Positions 15,460 through 23,841 of a stretch of 64,000 nt of DNA are shown here, one piece after another. Each line of letters starts with the position of its first letter. Position 1 is the stretch's first letter. This DNA comes from Chersky-840 sp035532735 (GTDB lineage Bacteria; Actinomycetota; Acidimicrobiia; Acidimicrobiales; UBA8190). The position numbers and the translations under genes are program-made. The notes under the pieces were generated by a model. That model did not search any database. It was not told the origin of the DNA and saw nothing but the letters and a program-made list of their open reading frames with translations. Location of the stretch: NCBI GenBank assembly GCA_035532735.1, contig DATKQM010000033.1, forward strand, positions 44,448-108,447. The letters run 5' to 3'.

Positions 15460-17952
15460 ATGGATCTGATGCGACGACCGTCTGCGCCTGCCGTCGCCAC
15501 CTTCATGGTGGTCGCCGCCGTGATCGTGGTCGTCATCTGGCAGTGCGACCCGGCCCTGCTGTTGGCCAACACCATGACGACCGGGGGTGACACCGGGGCC
15601 CACTTCGGCCTGGCCCAGTTCCTGAAGACGAACCTGCTGCTGCACGGGCACGTGACGGGGTGGTTCCCGGGGGCCTATGACGGGTTGCCCCTCAACACCT
15701 TCTACTTCCCCCTCCCCGACACCCTGGCGGCGATCCTCGGCTACGTCATCCCCTTCGACATCGCCTTCAAATTCATCACCATCCTGGGCTCGATCACCCT
15801 CCCCATCGCGGCGTGGGCGTTCGGCCGTCTGGTGGGCATGGAGCGGCCCCGACCGGCAGTCCTCGCCGCCTTCACGCTCCCGTTTCTCTTCGACCAGACC
15901 TTCACCATCTACGGGGGCAACCTCTACTCGACCATGGCGGGCGAGTACGCCTTCTCCCTGGGGTTGTCTGTGGCCCTTGTATTCCTCGGCGTCGTGATTC
16001 GAGGCTTGCGCACAGGGAGGTCGCGAATCCCGGCCGTGATCCTGCTCTCGACGTGCGTGCTCTGTCACCTGGTGCCGACGCTGTTCTGCTTCGTCGGCGC
16101 GGGTGCGGCGGTGATCCTTTTCGGTCCCACCCGCCGACGGTTGTGGTGGTTGGCATCGGTGGTGGGCACCTCGTTCCTCCTCGTGGCGTGGTGGGCGGTC
16201 CCCTTCGTGATGGAGCAGGCCTACAGCACCACCATGGGTTGGCAGAACGTGACGACGTTCCGAGCCCTGTTGATGCCGGTGGCGGATCGCTGGGCCCTGA
16301 TCATCGGGATCGTCGGTGTGATCATCGCGTGTGTCCGGTTCAATCGGACCGTTCTCATGGTGGCCGTGTCCGGCATCGCCGCCGCGCTCTTCGTCCGCTT
16401 CGCGCCCCAGAGCGCGCTGTACAACACACGCGTCCTGCCGATCTTCTGGCTGTGCGTCTACCTGATCGCCGGCTACGGGGTGGCAGAGCTCTTGATCACC
16501 GCGGCGCGGGGATGGCGCGACCTCAGGAGCTCCTTGCGTTGGATACCACCGGAGGTGCCCGCCGTGGCGGTCCCGGGCGGGCCCACCCCCGCATTCGCCA
16601 CCGGGGGGCATCTTTCGACCTTCGTTCCCCGTGTCGTGCCCGCGGCGGCACCAGTCGGGACGCACCTGAGCGCGCCGACCGACACCGCCGACCCCGAGAC
16701 CCAAACGCCGGCGCCCGGCTACCCCGCCGGGGGATTCGGGGGCCAGGCGAGATGGATGGCGCCCACCGGGCCCCCTGCATTCCACCCCGGTCCGCCCCGA
16801 CGTATGGCCTGGGCGCCGGGGGCGCTGGTGGTGCCCTTCGTGGCCCTGGCCATCTCGGCGTTGGTGGTCCTGCCACCTCTGCTTGTCACGCCCGGGACCG
16901 TCTACCGGCTCGGGCCGGTCAATGTCCGCTCCAGCAACGTCGCGGGGTGGGCACAATGGAACTACTCCGGCGTCGAACGCAAGGCTGGATGGGCCGAGAT
17001 GCACGACGGCATCGTCCCGGCCATGGACAAGGTGACGGCCAAGTACGGGTGCGGACGGGCCATGTGGGAGTACAACGCCAACCTCAACCGCTTCGGCACG
17101 CCCATGGCTCCCATGCTCCTGCCCAATTACACCAACGGCTGTGTCGACTCCATGGAGGGCTTGTTGTTCGAGTCGGCCACCACCACGCCGTACCACTTCA
17201 TCAACCAGGCCGAGTTGTCGGTGTCGCCGTCCGAAGCCATGGTGCCCTCGACCACCGGCATCGTCTACGGGCCGGTCAACGTCCCGCTCGGGATCAAGCA
17301 CCTCCAGCTGTTGGGTGTGAAGTACTTCATGGCGACCTCGCCGCCGATCCAGGACCAGGCCGACACCGACCCCGCCCTCACCCTGGTCGGTACCACAGGA
17401 CCATGGAACACCGTCTACCAAGGCCAGACCATCATCACCACGTGGAAGATCTACCTCGTCCACGACTCGTCGCTCGTGACGCCGCTGACCCAGACCCCCG
17501 ACGTCCTCACCGGGGTCGGGGCCGCCCAGGCGTCGTGGCTCCCGGTGTCCCAACGCTGGTACGCGGATCCCTCGAAGTGGTCACAGCAAATGGTGGCCGG
17601 TGGCCTGGCGTCGTGGACCCGAGCTCCCAAGGGCGTGGCCCCGGCGCAGCACCATGCGCTCCCCGCCGTGAAAGTCTCCGCCATTCACTCCACCGATGAT
17701 GAGGTCAGCTTCCACGTCAGTCGAGTGGGTGTGCCCGTCCTGGTGCGGGTGTCGTACTTCCCCTCGTGGCACGCCACCGGGGCCCTCGGGCCGTGGCGGT
17801 CGGAGCCGAATCTCATGGTGGTCGTGCCGACGTCCCATGATGTCACCCTCAGCTACGGCGCCAGCGGTCCCGACAAGCTCGGCATGCTGTTGAGCCTGGC
17901 GGGCCTGGTGGTATTGGGCATGCTCATCTGGCGCCGCTTCGCCTATCCCTGA
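15460..17952 (+). CDS. PTPS-related polytopic membrane protein (GT-C/YfhO-like)
   Basis: The 830-residue protein begins with a membrane helix and then the segment GGDTGAHFGLAQFLK. This Asp-containing loop resembles the catalytic loop of GT-C type glycosyltransferases and of the '6-pyruvoyl-tetrahydropterin synthase related' membrane family. About ten hydrophobic segments follow to residue 360. A Pro/Thr/Gly-rich insertion spans about 370-445, and a large exported domain spans about 480-800 before a final TM helix at the C-terminus. A polyprenyl-linked sugar transferase role is plausible but unproven. Its stop codon lies inside a 15-bp tandem repeat that continues downstream. Confidence 0.68.
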   Translation: MDLMRRPSAPAVATFMVVAAVIVVVIWQCDPALLLANTMTTGGDTGAHFGLAQFLKTNLLLHGHVTGWFPGAYDGLPLNTFYFPLPDTLAAILGYVIPFDIAFKFITILGSITLPIAAWAFGRLVGMERPRPAVLAAFTLPFLFDQTFTIYGGNLYSTMAGEYAFSLGLSVALVFLGVVIRGLRTGRSRIPAVILLSTCVLCHLVPTLFCFVGAGAAVILFGPTRRRLWWLASVVGTSFLLVAWWAVPFVMEQAYSTTMGWQNVTTFRALLMPVADRWALIIGIVGVIIACVRFNRTVLMVAVSGIAAALFVRFAPQSALYNTRVLPIFWLCVYLIAGYGVAELLITAARGWRDLRSSLRWIPPEVPAVAVPGGPTPAFATGGHLSTFVPRVVPAAAPVGTHLSAPTDTADPETQTPAPGYPAGGFGGQARWMAPTGPPAFHPGPPRRMAWAPGALVVPFVALAISALVVLPPLLVTPGTVYRLGPVNVRSSNVAGWAQWNYSGVERKAGWAEMHDGIVPAMDKVTAKYGCGRAMWEYNANLNRFGTPMAPMLLPNYTNGCVDSMEGLLFESATTTPYHFINQAELSVSPSEAMVPSTTGIVYGPVNVPLGIKHLQLLGVKYFMATSPPIQDQADTDPALTLVGTTGPWNTVYQGQTIITTWKIYLVHDSSLVTPLTQTPDVLTGVGAAQASWLPVSQRWYADPSKWSQQMVAGGLASWTRAPKGVAPAQHHALPAVKVSAIHSTDDEVSFHVSRVGVPVLVRVSYFPSWHATGALGPWRSEPNLMVVVPTSHDVTLSYGASGPDKLGMLLSLAGLVVLGMLIWRRFAYP

Positions 17953-18020
17953 GACAGATCTCCCTGAGACAGATCTCCCTGAGACAGATCTCCCAGAGAC
18001 AGATCTCCCAGAGACAGATC
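17951..18020. repeat. 15-bp tandem repeat after a stop codon
   Basis: Four full copies and one partial copy of gagacagatctccct/a run head to tail. The stop TGA at 17950-17952 overlaps the first unit. Because the period is divisible by three, TGA recurs in frame at 17965 and 17980. Each unit contains the palindrome AGATCT. Confidence 0.95.
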
Positions 18021-18059
18021 ACCATTCCCTAACTTCTCCCACACGGCTCCCACATGCCC

Positions 18060-18084
18060 TGGGCCGATGATTCGGTCAGGCCCA
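18060..18084 (+). terminator. possible terminator hairpin
   Basis: A 6-bp stem (TGGGCC 18060-18065 with GGCCCA 18079-18084) encloses 13 nt and is followed by AAAAGG. It lies about 110 nt after the upstream stop and before the lipoprotein gene. The rest of 17953-18167 shows only the tandem repeat and a ribosome binding site. Confidence 0.35.
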
Positions 18085-18167
18085 AAAGGCAAAGGCCGCT
18101 TCAGAGGGCCGACATCGGGTCAACGGTCAAAGCCATTGCGGACCGAGGCGCACGAGGAGGGATGGAG

Positions 18168-18491
18168 ATGAAGACACCGAGGCTCGTCACAGCGACACTG
18201 CTCAGCAGCGTGGCCATGACATTGGCAGCCTGCGGAGCGGGCAGCTCGTCGCACGTTGTGGCCCGGGTCACCTCCACCACAGCGTTGCCGTCGACGTCCA
18301 CCACCACGATGCCCCGAACCGTGGCGACCCCGGCAGGTTCGCCTCGGGCCGGTGGCACACCGACGACAACCGCACCCTCCAATGCGCTCAGCACACAGAC
18401 ACTCGATCAGGTCGCCGCCGATCTCGGGGCGTTGGACAACAACCTCAACACGGCGAACTCCGACCTGAACCACCCGCAAGGAGATTCTTGA
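18168..18491 (+). CDS. small lipoprotein, function unknown
   Basis: The 107-residue protein has a short basic N-terminus, a hydrophobic core and the lipobox LAAC, so it should be diacylglyceryl-modified at that cysteine (about residue 22). A Ser/Thr/Pro-rich linker follows, then a helical C-terminus (TLDQVAADLGALDNNLNTANSDL). A GAGGAGG ribosome binding site lies 7 nt before ATG 18168; the ATG two codons earlier is spaced too closely. The next gene begins 1 nt after its stop, so the two are surely co-translated. I do not recognise a family. Confidence 0.75.
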   Translation: MKTPRLVTATLLSSVAMTLAACGAGSSSHVVARVTSTTALPSTSTTTMPRTVATPAGSPRAGGTPTTTAPSNALSTQTLDQVAADLGALDNNLNTANSDLNHPQGDS

Positions 18492-18492
18492 G

Positions 18493-19266
18493 ATGAAGCA
18501 CAATCTCGGACGTCGCATGACGGCCGGCGCAGTTGCGGCCAGTGCGGTGGTGGGGCTCGTCGTGATGGTCCCGGGCGCGGCCTCCGCAGCCCCGTCGACC
18601 ACCACGACAAACGGATCGACCACCGCCGCCACCCAAGCATCGAGCCCGAGATGCACGCCGACGACATTCAGATCGGCGCAGCAGGTCGTCGAGGCAGACC
18701 TGGCGGGACGGGTCGCGCAGCTCAACGCGTTGTCGGCCGCGGCCAACAACGCTGCCAACCACTTGACGACCGGTGACCGACAGACGCTCCAGAACGACAT
18801 CACCAGGGTGGAGCTTCCCGGCATCCAGGCGCTGCAGACCCAAGCGCAGTCGGCGGTCACGTGCGCGGGCCTGCGGGCCGTGGCGTACTCGATGGTCTAC
18901 AACTACCGCGTTTACGTGGTCATGACGCCCCAGACGCGACTGACCGTCGTGCTCGATGACGAGACCTACATCGAAGGTGTGCTCGTCCACCTCGAGCCCC
19001 AAATCGCCACCGCCATCTCGAACGCGCAGGCGGCCGGCAAGGATGTGACTGCGGCGCAGGCTGCCTTCAACGACTTCAAGAGCCAGGTGTCCACCGCGCA
19101 GAGTGCGACTAACGGAGAGTCGACCCAGATGCTGGCGCAGACGCCCTACGGTTTCCCGGGCAACTGGCAGGTCTTCCTGGCGGGACGGACCGACGCCACC
19201 AACGCTCGCGTCGACCTTCACGCCGCCTACGCGGATGCCGAGCGCATCCGGACCGACCTCCAGTAG
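18493..19266 (+). CDS. secreted helical protein, function unknown
   Basis: The 257-residue protein has a Sec-type signal peptide (RR near the start, hydrophobic core, cleavage after about AASA at residue 33) and a Thr-rich spacer. A mostly helical domain follows, with many Gln/Asn/Ala, two cysteines (PRCTP near 52 and VTCAG near 122) and a conserved-looking YSMVYNYRVYVVMTPQTRL block. Its ribosome binding site AAGGAG lies inside the preceding lipoprotein gene. It is likely exported and perhaps bound to the lipoprotein, since the pair share helical segments and gene coupling. No family is recognised. Confidence 0.75.
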   Translation: MKHNLGRRMTAGAVAASAVVGLVVMVPGAASAAPSTTTTNGSTTAATQASSPRCTPTTFRSAQQVVEADLAGRVAQLNALSAAANNAANHLTTGDRQTLQNDITRVELPGIQALQTQAQSAVTCAGLRAVAYSMVYNYRVYVVMTPQTRLTVVLDDETYIEGVLVHLEPQIATAISNAQAAGKDVTAAQAAFNDFKSQVSTAQSATNGESTQMLAQTPYGFPGNWQVFLAGRTDATNARVDLHAAYADAERIRTDLQ

Positions 19267-19298
19267 CCGAGCCGCCAAGTAGCAGCCGAGGTCGCCAA
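19263..19298. repeat. imperfect direct repeat straddling a stop codon
   Basis: A unit beginning gtagccgag and ending cgccaa at 19263-19278 contains the stop TAG. It recurs at 19279-19298 with a 4-nt expansion. Confidence 0.6.
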
Positions 19299-19325
19299 GC
19301 ACCGGGTCAGGGGGAGGCGACCAGG

Positions 19326-19331
19326 TAGACT
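19326..19331 (+). promoter_or_regulatory. -10 element of manB
   Basis: TAGACT lies 9 nt before ATG 19341. The same TAGACT with the same 9-nt spacing occurs before secA. Confidence 0.5.
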
Positions 19332-19340
19332 TGGAACGCC

Positions 19341-20720
19341 ATGACCGCACTCGATGCCGTGTTCAAGGCCTACGACGTGCGCGGGACGGTGCCCGAGCAG
19401 CTCGACGGCCGTAGCTGTCGTGCCATCGGATGGGCCTTCGCGCAGTTCGTGGGCACGAGCCGCATCGTGGTGGCGCGCGACATGCGGGAGTCGGGTGTCG
19501 AACTCTCCGCCGCCTTTGCGAACGGGGCCCGCAGCGCCGGAGCCACGGTGATCGACCTTGGGCTCGCCTCGACCGACATGATGTACTTCGCCTCGGGTCG
19601 ACTCGACGCCCCCGGGGCCATGTTCACGGCTTCGCACAACCCCGCCGGCTACAACGGCATCAAGATGTGTCTGGCCGGCGCCAAACCTGTGGGCCAGGAC
19701 ACCGGGCTGGCCGTGATCCGCGACGAAGCCCAAGAGGCACTGGTCTCGGGTGCCGACCGGGGACCGGAGACCGGCGGCTATGAAGAGCGCGAGCTGCTCG
19801 ACGAATACGCCATCCACGTCCGTTCGTTCATCGACCCCTCGGCCCTGCGCCGCCTGAAAGTGGTGGCCGACACGGCCAACGGCATGGGGGGCCTCGTGGT
19901 GCCGAAGGCCTTCGAGGGTCTGCCCGTGGAGCTCGAGATTCTCTTCGGCGAGCTCGACGGCTCGTTTCCCAACCACCCCGCCGACCCCATTCAAGAGGAG
20001 AACCTCGCGGACCTGAAGAAGGCGGTGTTGGCATCGAAGGCCGACATCGGACTCGCCTTCGACGGGGACGCCGATCGTGTCTTCCTCGTCGACGAACAGG
20101 CCCGGCCGGTTTCGGGCTCGCTCACCACCGCGCTCGTGGCACGCGCCATGCTCGAGAAGCATCCCGGCGCAACGGTCCTCTACAACCTCATTTGCTCGAA
20201 GATCGTCCCCGAGACGATCGAGAAGTACGGCGGCACCGCGGTGCGGACCCGGGTCGGGCACTCGTTCATCAAGCAGGTGATGGTGGACACCGGTGCGGTC
20301 TTCGGCGGGGAGCACTCGGGGCACTACTACTTCATGGACAACTACCGGGCCGACTCCGGACTCATCGCGGCGATGGTCGTCCTCGAGGAGCTCTCCCAGG
20401 CGGGCGTGCCTCTCTCGGAGCTGCTCGCCCCTTATCGCAAGTATGCCGACTCCGGCGAGATCAACACCGAGGTAGACGATCCCCCCACCGCCGTTGAGTC
20501 GCTGGCCAAGCACTTCGCCGCCCAGGGTCTCAACTGTGACCGCACCGACGGGCTGACCGTCGACTTCGAGGACTGGTGGTTCAACGTTCGCCCGTCGAAC
20601 ACCGAGCCGTTGCTCCGACTCAACGTCGAGGCATCATCTCCCGCCGAATGTGACCGTCACAGCGCGGAGCTCCTCGAGCTCGTGGCCGAGGTCCCCGGTG
20701 GAGGGCCTCCGCCACATTGA
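19341..20720 (+). CDS. manB: phosphomannomutase/phosphoglucomutase
   Basis: The 459-residue enzyme is an alpha-D-phosphohexomutase. It shows the active-site serine loop TASHNPAGYNG (phosphoserine about residue 98), the metal loop FDGDADR (Asp 241, 243, 245), the sugar-binding GEHSGHYYF and the phosphate-binding VRPSNTEPLLR. It interconverts mannose 6-phosphate and mannose 1-phosphate (or the glucose forms), feeding GDP-mannose for glycans. It heads the order manB - Trm112-like - SIS isomerase - ahcY, which is conserved in actinobacteria. Dual mannose/glucose specificity cannot be settled from the sequence. Confidence 0.92.
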   Translation: MTALDAVFKAYDVRGTVPEQLDGRSCRAIGWAFAQFVGTSRIVVARDMRESGVELSAAFANGARSAGATVIDLGLASTDMMYFASGRLDAPGAMFTASHNPAGYNGIKMCLAGAKPVGQDTGLAVIRDEAQEALVSGADRGPETGGYEERELLDEYAIHVRSFIDPSALRRLKVVADTANGMGGLVVPKAFEGLPVELEILFGELDGSFPNHPADPIQEENLADLKKAVLASKADIGLAFDGDADRVFLVDEQARPVSGSLTTALVARAMLEKHPGATVLYNLICSKIVPETIEKYGGTAVRTRVGHSFIKQVMVDTGAVFGGEHSGHYYFMDNYRADSGLIAAMVVLEELSQAGVPLSELLAPYRKYADSGEINTEVDDPPTAVESLAKHFAAQGLNCDRTDGLTVDFEDWWFNVRPSNTEPLLRLNVEASSPAECDRHSAELLELVAEVPGGGPPPH

Positions 20721-20725
20721 GCAAT

Positions 20726-20778
20726 CACGACCGACCCGAGACACAAGACACACGACCGACCCAAGACAGACGACCGAC
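20726..20778. repeat. direct repeats between manB and the Trm112-like gene
   Basis: The 18-bp unit cacgaccgacccgagaca (20726-20743) recurs at 20751-20768 with one change, and a 10-bp piece (gacgaccgac) recurs at 20769-20778. They fill the 77-bp gap after the manB stop. Confidence 0.75.
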
Positions 20779-20797
20779 GTTGGGAGCATGACGACCT

Positions 20798-21046
20798 ATG
20801 GCATTGGACCCTCTGCTACTTGAGGTGCTGGCTTGTCCCGAGGACAAGGGCCCGCTCCTGTACTTCGAGGACGAGAATCGGCTCTACAACCCGCGCCTGC
20901 ACCGCAGCTACGAGGTGCGCGACGGGATCCCCGTGATGCTCGTCGACGAGGCCACCGCCGTCGACGACAGCGAACACGAACGGCTGATGGCGAAAGCCAA
21001 GGACACGGGCGTTGCCAGCACACTGAGTGCCGGTACCGACAAATGA
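20798..21046 (+). CDS. Trm112-family small protein
   Basis: The 82-residue protein begins MALDPLLLEVLACPEDKGPL and contains RLHRSYEVRDGIPVMLVDEA, the hallmarks of the Trm112/YcaR family. Eukaryotic Trm112 activates methyltransferases; the bacterial role is mostly unknown. The usual zinc cysteines are reduced to one here (ACPEDK), so zinc binding is doubtful. It overlaps the next start as ATGA. Confidence 0.88.
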   Translation: MALDPLLLEVLACPEDKGPLLYFEDENRLYNPRLHRSYEVRDGIPVMLVDEATAVDDSEHERLMAKAKDTGVASTLSAGTDK

Positions 21047-22083
21047 CAGGCGAGGGCGTGCTCGACACGCTCGGCATGTTCGAGGTGACCGCGGGGCTGC
21101 CTGAACAGGTGGCCGCCGCAGTGGGTGCCGCGCACGGTCTCGACGGCCTGCCCGAGCGCGAATACGTCGAGAACGTCGTCGTCCTGGGTATGGGGGGCAG
21201 CGGGTTGGCCGGCGACGTCATGGTGGCGGTGGCCGGGCCCTTTGTCCCCGTGCCCATCACCGTGGTGAAGTCCTATGACCTCCCCGACTTCGTGGGCCGG
21301 GGGTCACTGGTCTTCGCCATCTCCTTCTCGGGCAACACCGAGGAGACCGTCGAAGCGGCTGGCGAAGCGGCCAATGCCGGGGCGAGCCTCGTGGCGGTCA
21401 CCGCCGGCGGCGAGCTCGGTCGGTTGGCCGAGGAGTGGGGCGCCCCTGTCGTGGCGGTGCCCACGACCATCCCCCAGCCACGCGCCGCCCTCGGCGCCAT
21501 GGCCATCCCGCCTCTCGTGGTCCTCGAGGACATCGGGCTCTTCCCCGGCGCCGCCACCTGGGTGGCCCTGGCGGTCGACCAGCTCAAGTACCGCCGTGAC
21601 CGGCTCGTCCAGCCCGGGAGCACCGCCGAGGAGGTGGCCCGTCGGATCGGCCGCACGATCCCTCTCATCCACGGTGCCCAGGCCGTGGGTGCCGCCGCGG
21701 CGATCCGGTGGAAGGCCCAGGTCAACGAGAACGCCAAGGCACCGGCCTTTGCGGCTGTCTACCCCGAGGTCTGTCACAACGAGATCGCCGGTTGGGGCCA
21801 GCACGGCGACGTCACCCGCCAGGTCCTCACCCTCATCAACCTGCGTCACGATGCCGAACATCCCCAGCTGGCCCGGCGCTTCGCCTTCGTCTCGGATGTG
21901 CTTCGGGAGGTCGTAGCTGACATCATCGAGGTGCGCGCCCAGGGTGAGGGGGACCTGGCACAGCTGCTCGACCTCATGCTCGTGGGGGACTTCGTGTCGC
22001 TCCAGCTCGCTGCCCGAGAAGGCATCGACCCGGGGCCGGTGCCGGTTCTCGACGAGTTGAAACGGCGACTACTCGAGCCATAG
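21043..22083 (+). CDS. SIS-domain phosphoglucose/phosphomannose isomerase
   Basis: The 346-residue protein has two SIS domains. The first contains VVVLGMGGSGLAGD and the phosphate-binding SFSGNTEETVEA; the C-terminal part contains KAPAFAAVYPEVCHNEIAGW with the likely catalytic Glu/His. This fits the bifunctional phosphoglucose/phosphomannose isomerase family, which converts fructose 6-phosphate to glucose or mannose 6-phosphate. With manB just upstream it would supply mannose 1-phosphate. ATG 21043 is coupled to the Trm112-like stop; the frame open to 20833 is the shadow of that gene. Confidence 0.87.
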   Translation: MTGEGVLDTLGMFEVTAGLPEQVAAAVGAAHGLDGLPEREYVENVVVLGMGGSGLAGDVMVAVAGPFVPVPITVVKSYDLPDFVGRGSLVFAISFSGNTEETVEAAGEAANAGASLVAVTAGGELGRLAEEWGAPVVAVPTTIPQPRAALGAMAIPPLVVLEDIGLFPGAATWVALAVDQLKYRRDRLVQPGSTAEEVARRIGRTIPLIHGAQAVGAAAAIRWKAQVNENAKAPAFAAVYPEVCHNEIAGWGQHGDVTRQVLTLINLRHDAEHPQLARRFAFVSDVLREVVADIIEVRAQGEGDLAQLLDLMLVGDFVSLQLAAREGIDPGPVPVLDELKRRLLEP

Positions 22084-22165
22084 ACGACTTCCGCAGGGCC
22101 CGAAAAGCCCGCTGGGCCCAGACCACACAGCCTGTCAATCACACGAGGAGCACGAGGAGCAGACA

Positions 22166-23437
22166 ATGTCCACGTCCGCCACTGATCACGACGTCGCCGA
22201 TCTCGGTCTCGCCGATCTCGGTCACCAGCGCATCGCATGGGCCGACGCCAACATGCCGGTGCTGACATCGATCCGGGAGCGGTTCGCCAAGGAGCGTCCC
22301 CTGTCAGGCGCGGTCATCGCGGCGTGCCTGCACGTCACCACCGAGACCGCCAACCTGCTTCGGACGCTCAAAGCGGGAGGCGCCGAGGTCCTCATCTGCG
22401 CGTCGAACCCACTGTCGACCCAGGACGATGTCGCCGCCTCCCTGGTGCGCGACGAGGGCATCCCCACCTTCGCGGTCAAAGGTGAGAACTCCGAGCTCTA
22501 CTACTCGCACATCGACGCGCTGCTCGACCGTCACCCCACCATGACCATGGACGACGGCTGCGACACGGTGTCACGGATCCACTCCACCCGTCCGAACCAG
22601 GTGTCAGAGATCCTGGCCGGGACCGAGGAGACGACGACCGGTGTCATCCGGCTGCGGGCCATGGAAGCCGAGGGTGCGCTCAAGTACCCGATCGTGGCTG
22701 TCAACGACGCCGACACCAAGCACATGTTCGACAACCGCTATGGCACAGGGCAGTCCACGCTCGACGGTGTCATCCGGGCCACCAACGTCCTGCTGGCAGG
22801 CAAGCGGGTCGTGGTCGCCGGCTACGGCTACTGCGGCAAGGGTGTGGCGAGCCGGGCGCGCGGCCACGGAGCCCAGGTCATCGTGACCGAGATCAACCCG
22901 CTGCGGGCCCTCGAAGCCGTCATGGACGGGTTCCGGGTCGAGCCCATGGAGGTGGCCGCGGCGGAAGGCGACATCTTCATCACCGTGACCGGCAACCGTG
23001 ACGTCTTGCGGGCCGAGCACTTCGAGCGGATGCAGGACGGGGCGATCGTCGCCAACTCCGGGCACTTCGACATCGAGATCGACCTCATCAGCCTGGGCGA
23101 GATGTCCGAGGGCCAGCGCCGTCACGTCCGACCGATGGTCGAGGAGTTCTCGGTGCGGGGCAAGCGCATCCTCGTCATCGCCGAGGGGCGGCTCGTCAAC
23201 CTGAGCGCGGCCGAGGGTCACCCGGCTGCGGTCATGGACATGAGCTTCGCCAACCAGGCCCTCGCCGCGGAGTGGGTCATGGCCAACGCGGCGACACTCG
23301 AGAAGCGTGTCTATGACGTCCCTCGCACCATCGACGCCGAGATCGCCCGGCTCAAGCTCGAGACGATGGGAGTCGACATCGACCGCCTCACCGCGGCCCA
23401 GGAGGAGTACCTCGGCTCCTGGCAGACCGGGACCTGA
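22166..23437 (+). CDS. ahcY: adenosylhomocysteinase
   Basis: The 423-residue enzyme hydrolyses S-adenosylhomocysteine to adenosine and homocysteine, keeping methyltransferases free of product inhibition. Family segments are seen in order: substrate-binding HVTTETANLL and ASNPLSTQDDVAASL, the catalytic DDGCD region, NDADTKHMFDN, and the NAD-binding GYGYCGKGVASRARG near residue 220. It is the short form lacking the roughly 40-residue insertion of mycobacterial and plant enzymes. Two GAGGAG repeats precede ATG 22166. I looked for an SAH riboswitch in the 82-nt gap upstream and found none. Confidence 0.96.
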   Translation: MSTSATDHDVADLGLADLGHQRIAWADANMPVLTSIRERFAKERPLSGAVIAACLHVTTETANLLRTLKAGGAEVLICASNPLSTQDDVAASLVRDEGIPTFAVKGENSELYYSHIDALLDRHPTMTMDDGCDTVSRIHSTRPNQVSEILAGTEETTTGVIRLRAMEAEGALKYPIVAVNDADTKHMFDNRYGTGQSTLDGVIRATNVLLAGKRVVVAGYGYCGKGVASRARGHGAQVIVTEINPLRALEAVMDGFRVEPMEVAAAEGDIFITVTGNRDVLRAEHFERMQDGAIVANSGHFDIEIDLISLGEMSEGQRRHVRPMVEEFSVRGKRILVIAEGRLVNLSAAEGHPAAVMDMSFANQALAAEWVMANAATLEKRVYDVPRTIDAEIARLKLETMGVDIDRLTAAQEEYLGSWQTGT

Positions 23438-23499
23438 CACCGCCCAGACATTCGAGACCCCGAGACATTTGAGACACAGAGGCGTACGCTGTCATCGTG

Positions 23500-23690
23500 G
23501 ATCGCGTCCGGGTCTGTGGTTGCAAGTCGAGGCCAGTCGCAGGCGAAACGACCCACGTAAGGCAACTCATGGTTGCTGAGCATGGTGCGACTTAGAAGTA
23601 AGCCCTGCCTGTCGGGGCACCGACTCTCGGTGTTCGACGGAGAAGGATCGACGCAGGCCGTCGTGGGTGTCGTCGGGCGGACCGGGTCAA
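23500..23690 (+). ncRNA. structured RNA upstream of hpf, candidate raiA RNA
   Basis: The 404-nt gap between ahcY and hpf has no convincing gene but can fold extensively. Visible helices are 23551-23557 with 23662-23668 (7 bp), 23524-23529 with 23588-23593 (6 bp), 23562-23566 with 23572-23576, 23618-23623 with 23627-23632, 23635-23640 with 23658-23663, and 23506-23510 with 23678-23682. The first two cross, implying a pseudoknot. Base composition is less GC-rich than in the genes. The raiA ncRNA family is known to lie upstream of hpf/raiA genes in actinobacteria and firmicutes, and position and size fit. The family assignment is an inference, and ends are approximate. Confidence 0.55.
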
Positions 23691-23841
23691 ACCGTGCCGT
23701 CGCCGACAACCGGGCCGCCACATCCTCTGCAGGCGAGTGTGGGGACAAAGACCAGGTCAGCCGGACGCGGTCCACATGCATCGAACATCTCAGCCCACGG
23801 GGAAGGGTGCCCCTGACCCAGGGCCTGAAGGAGGTGCCGCG

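Noticed and set aside
15373..17553. 726-codon minus-strand open frame under the PTPS-related gene
   Set aside because: The composition is that of antisense GC-rich DNA, and the plus strand has clear membrane helices.
17951..18020. CRISPR-like array
   Set aside because: Units are contiguous 15-mers without spacers.
22084..22165. Possible SAH riboswitch before ahcY
   Set aside because: The 82-nt gap shows only GGGCCC palindromes and two GAGGAG repeats; it is too short and lacks the class motifs.
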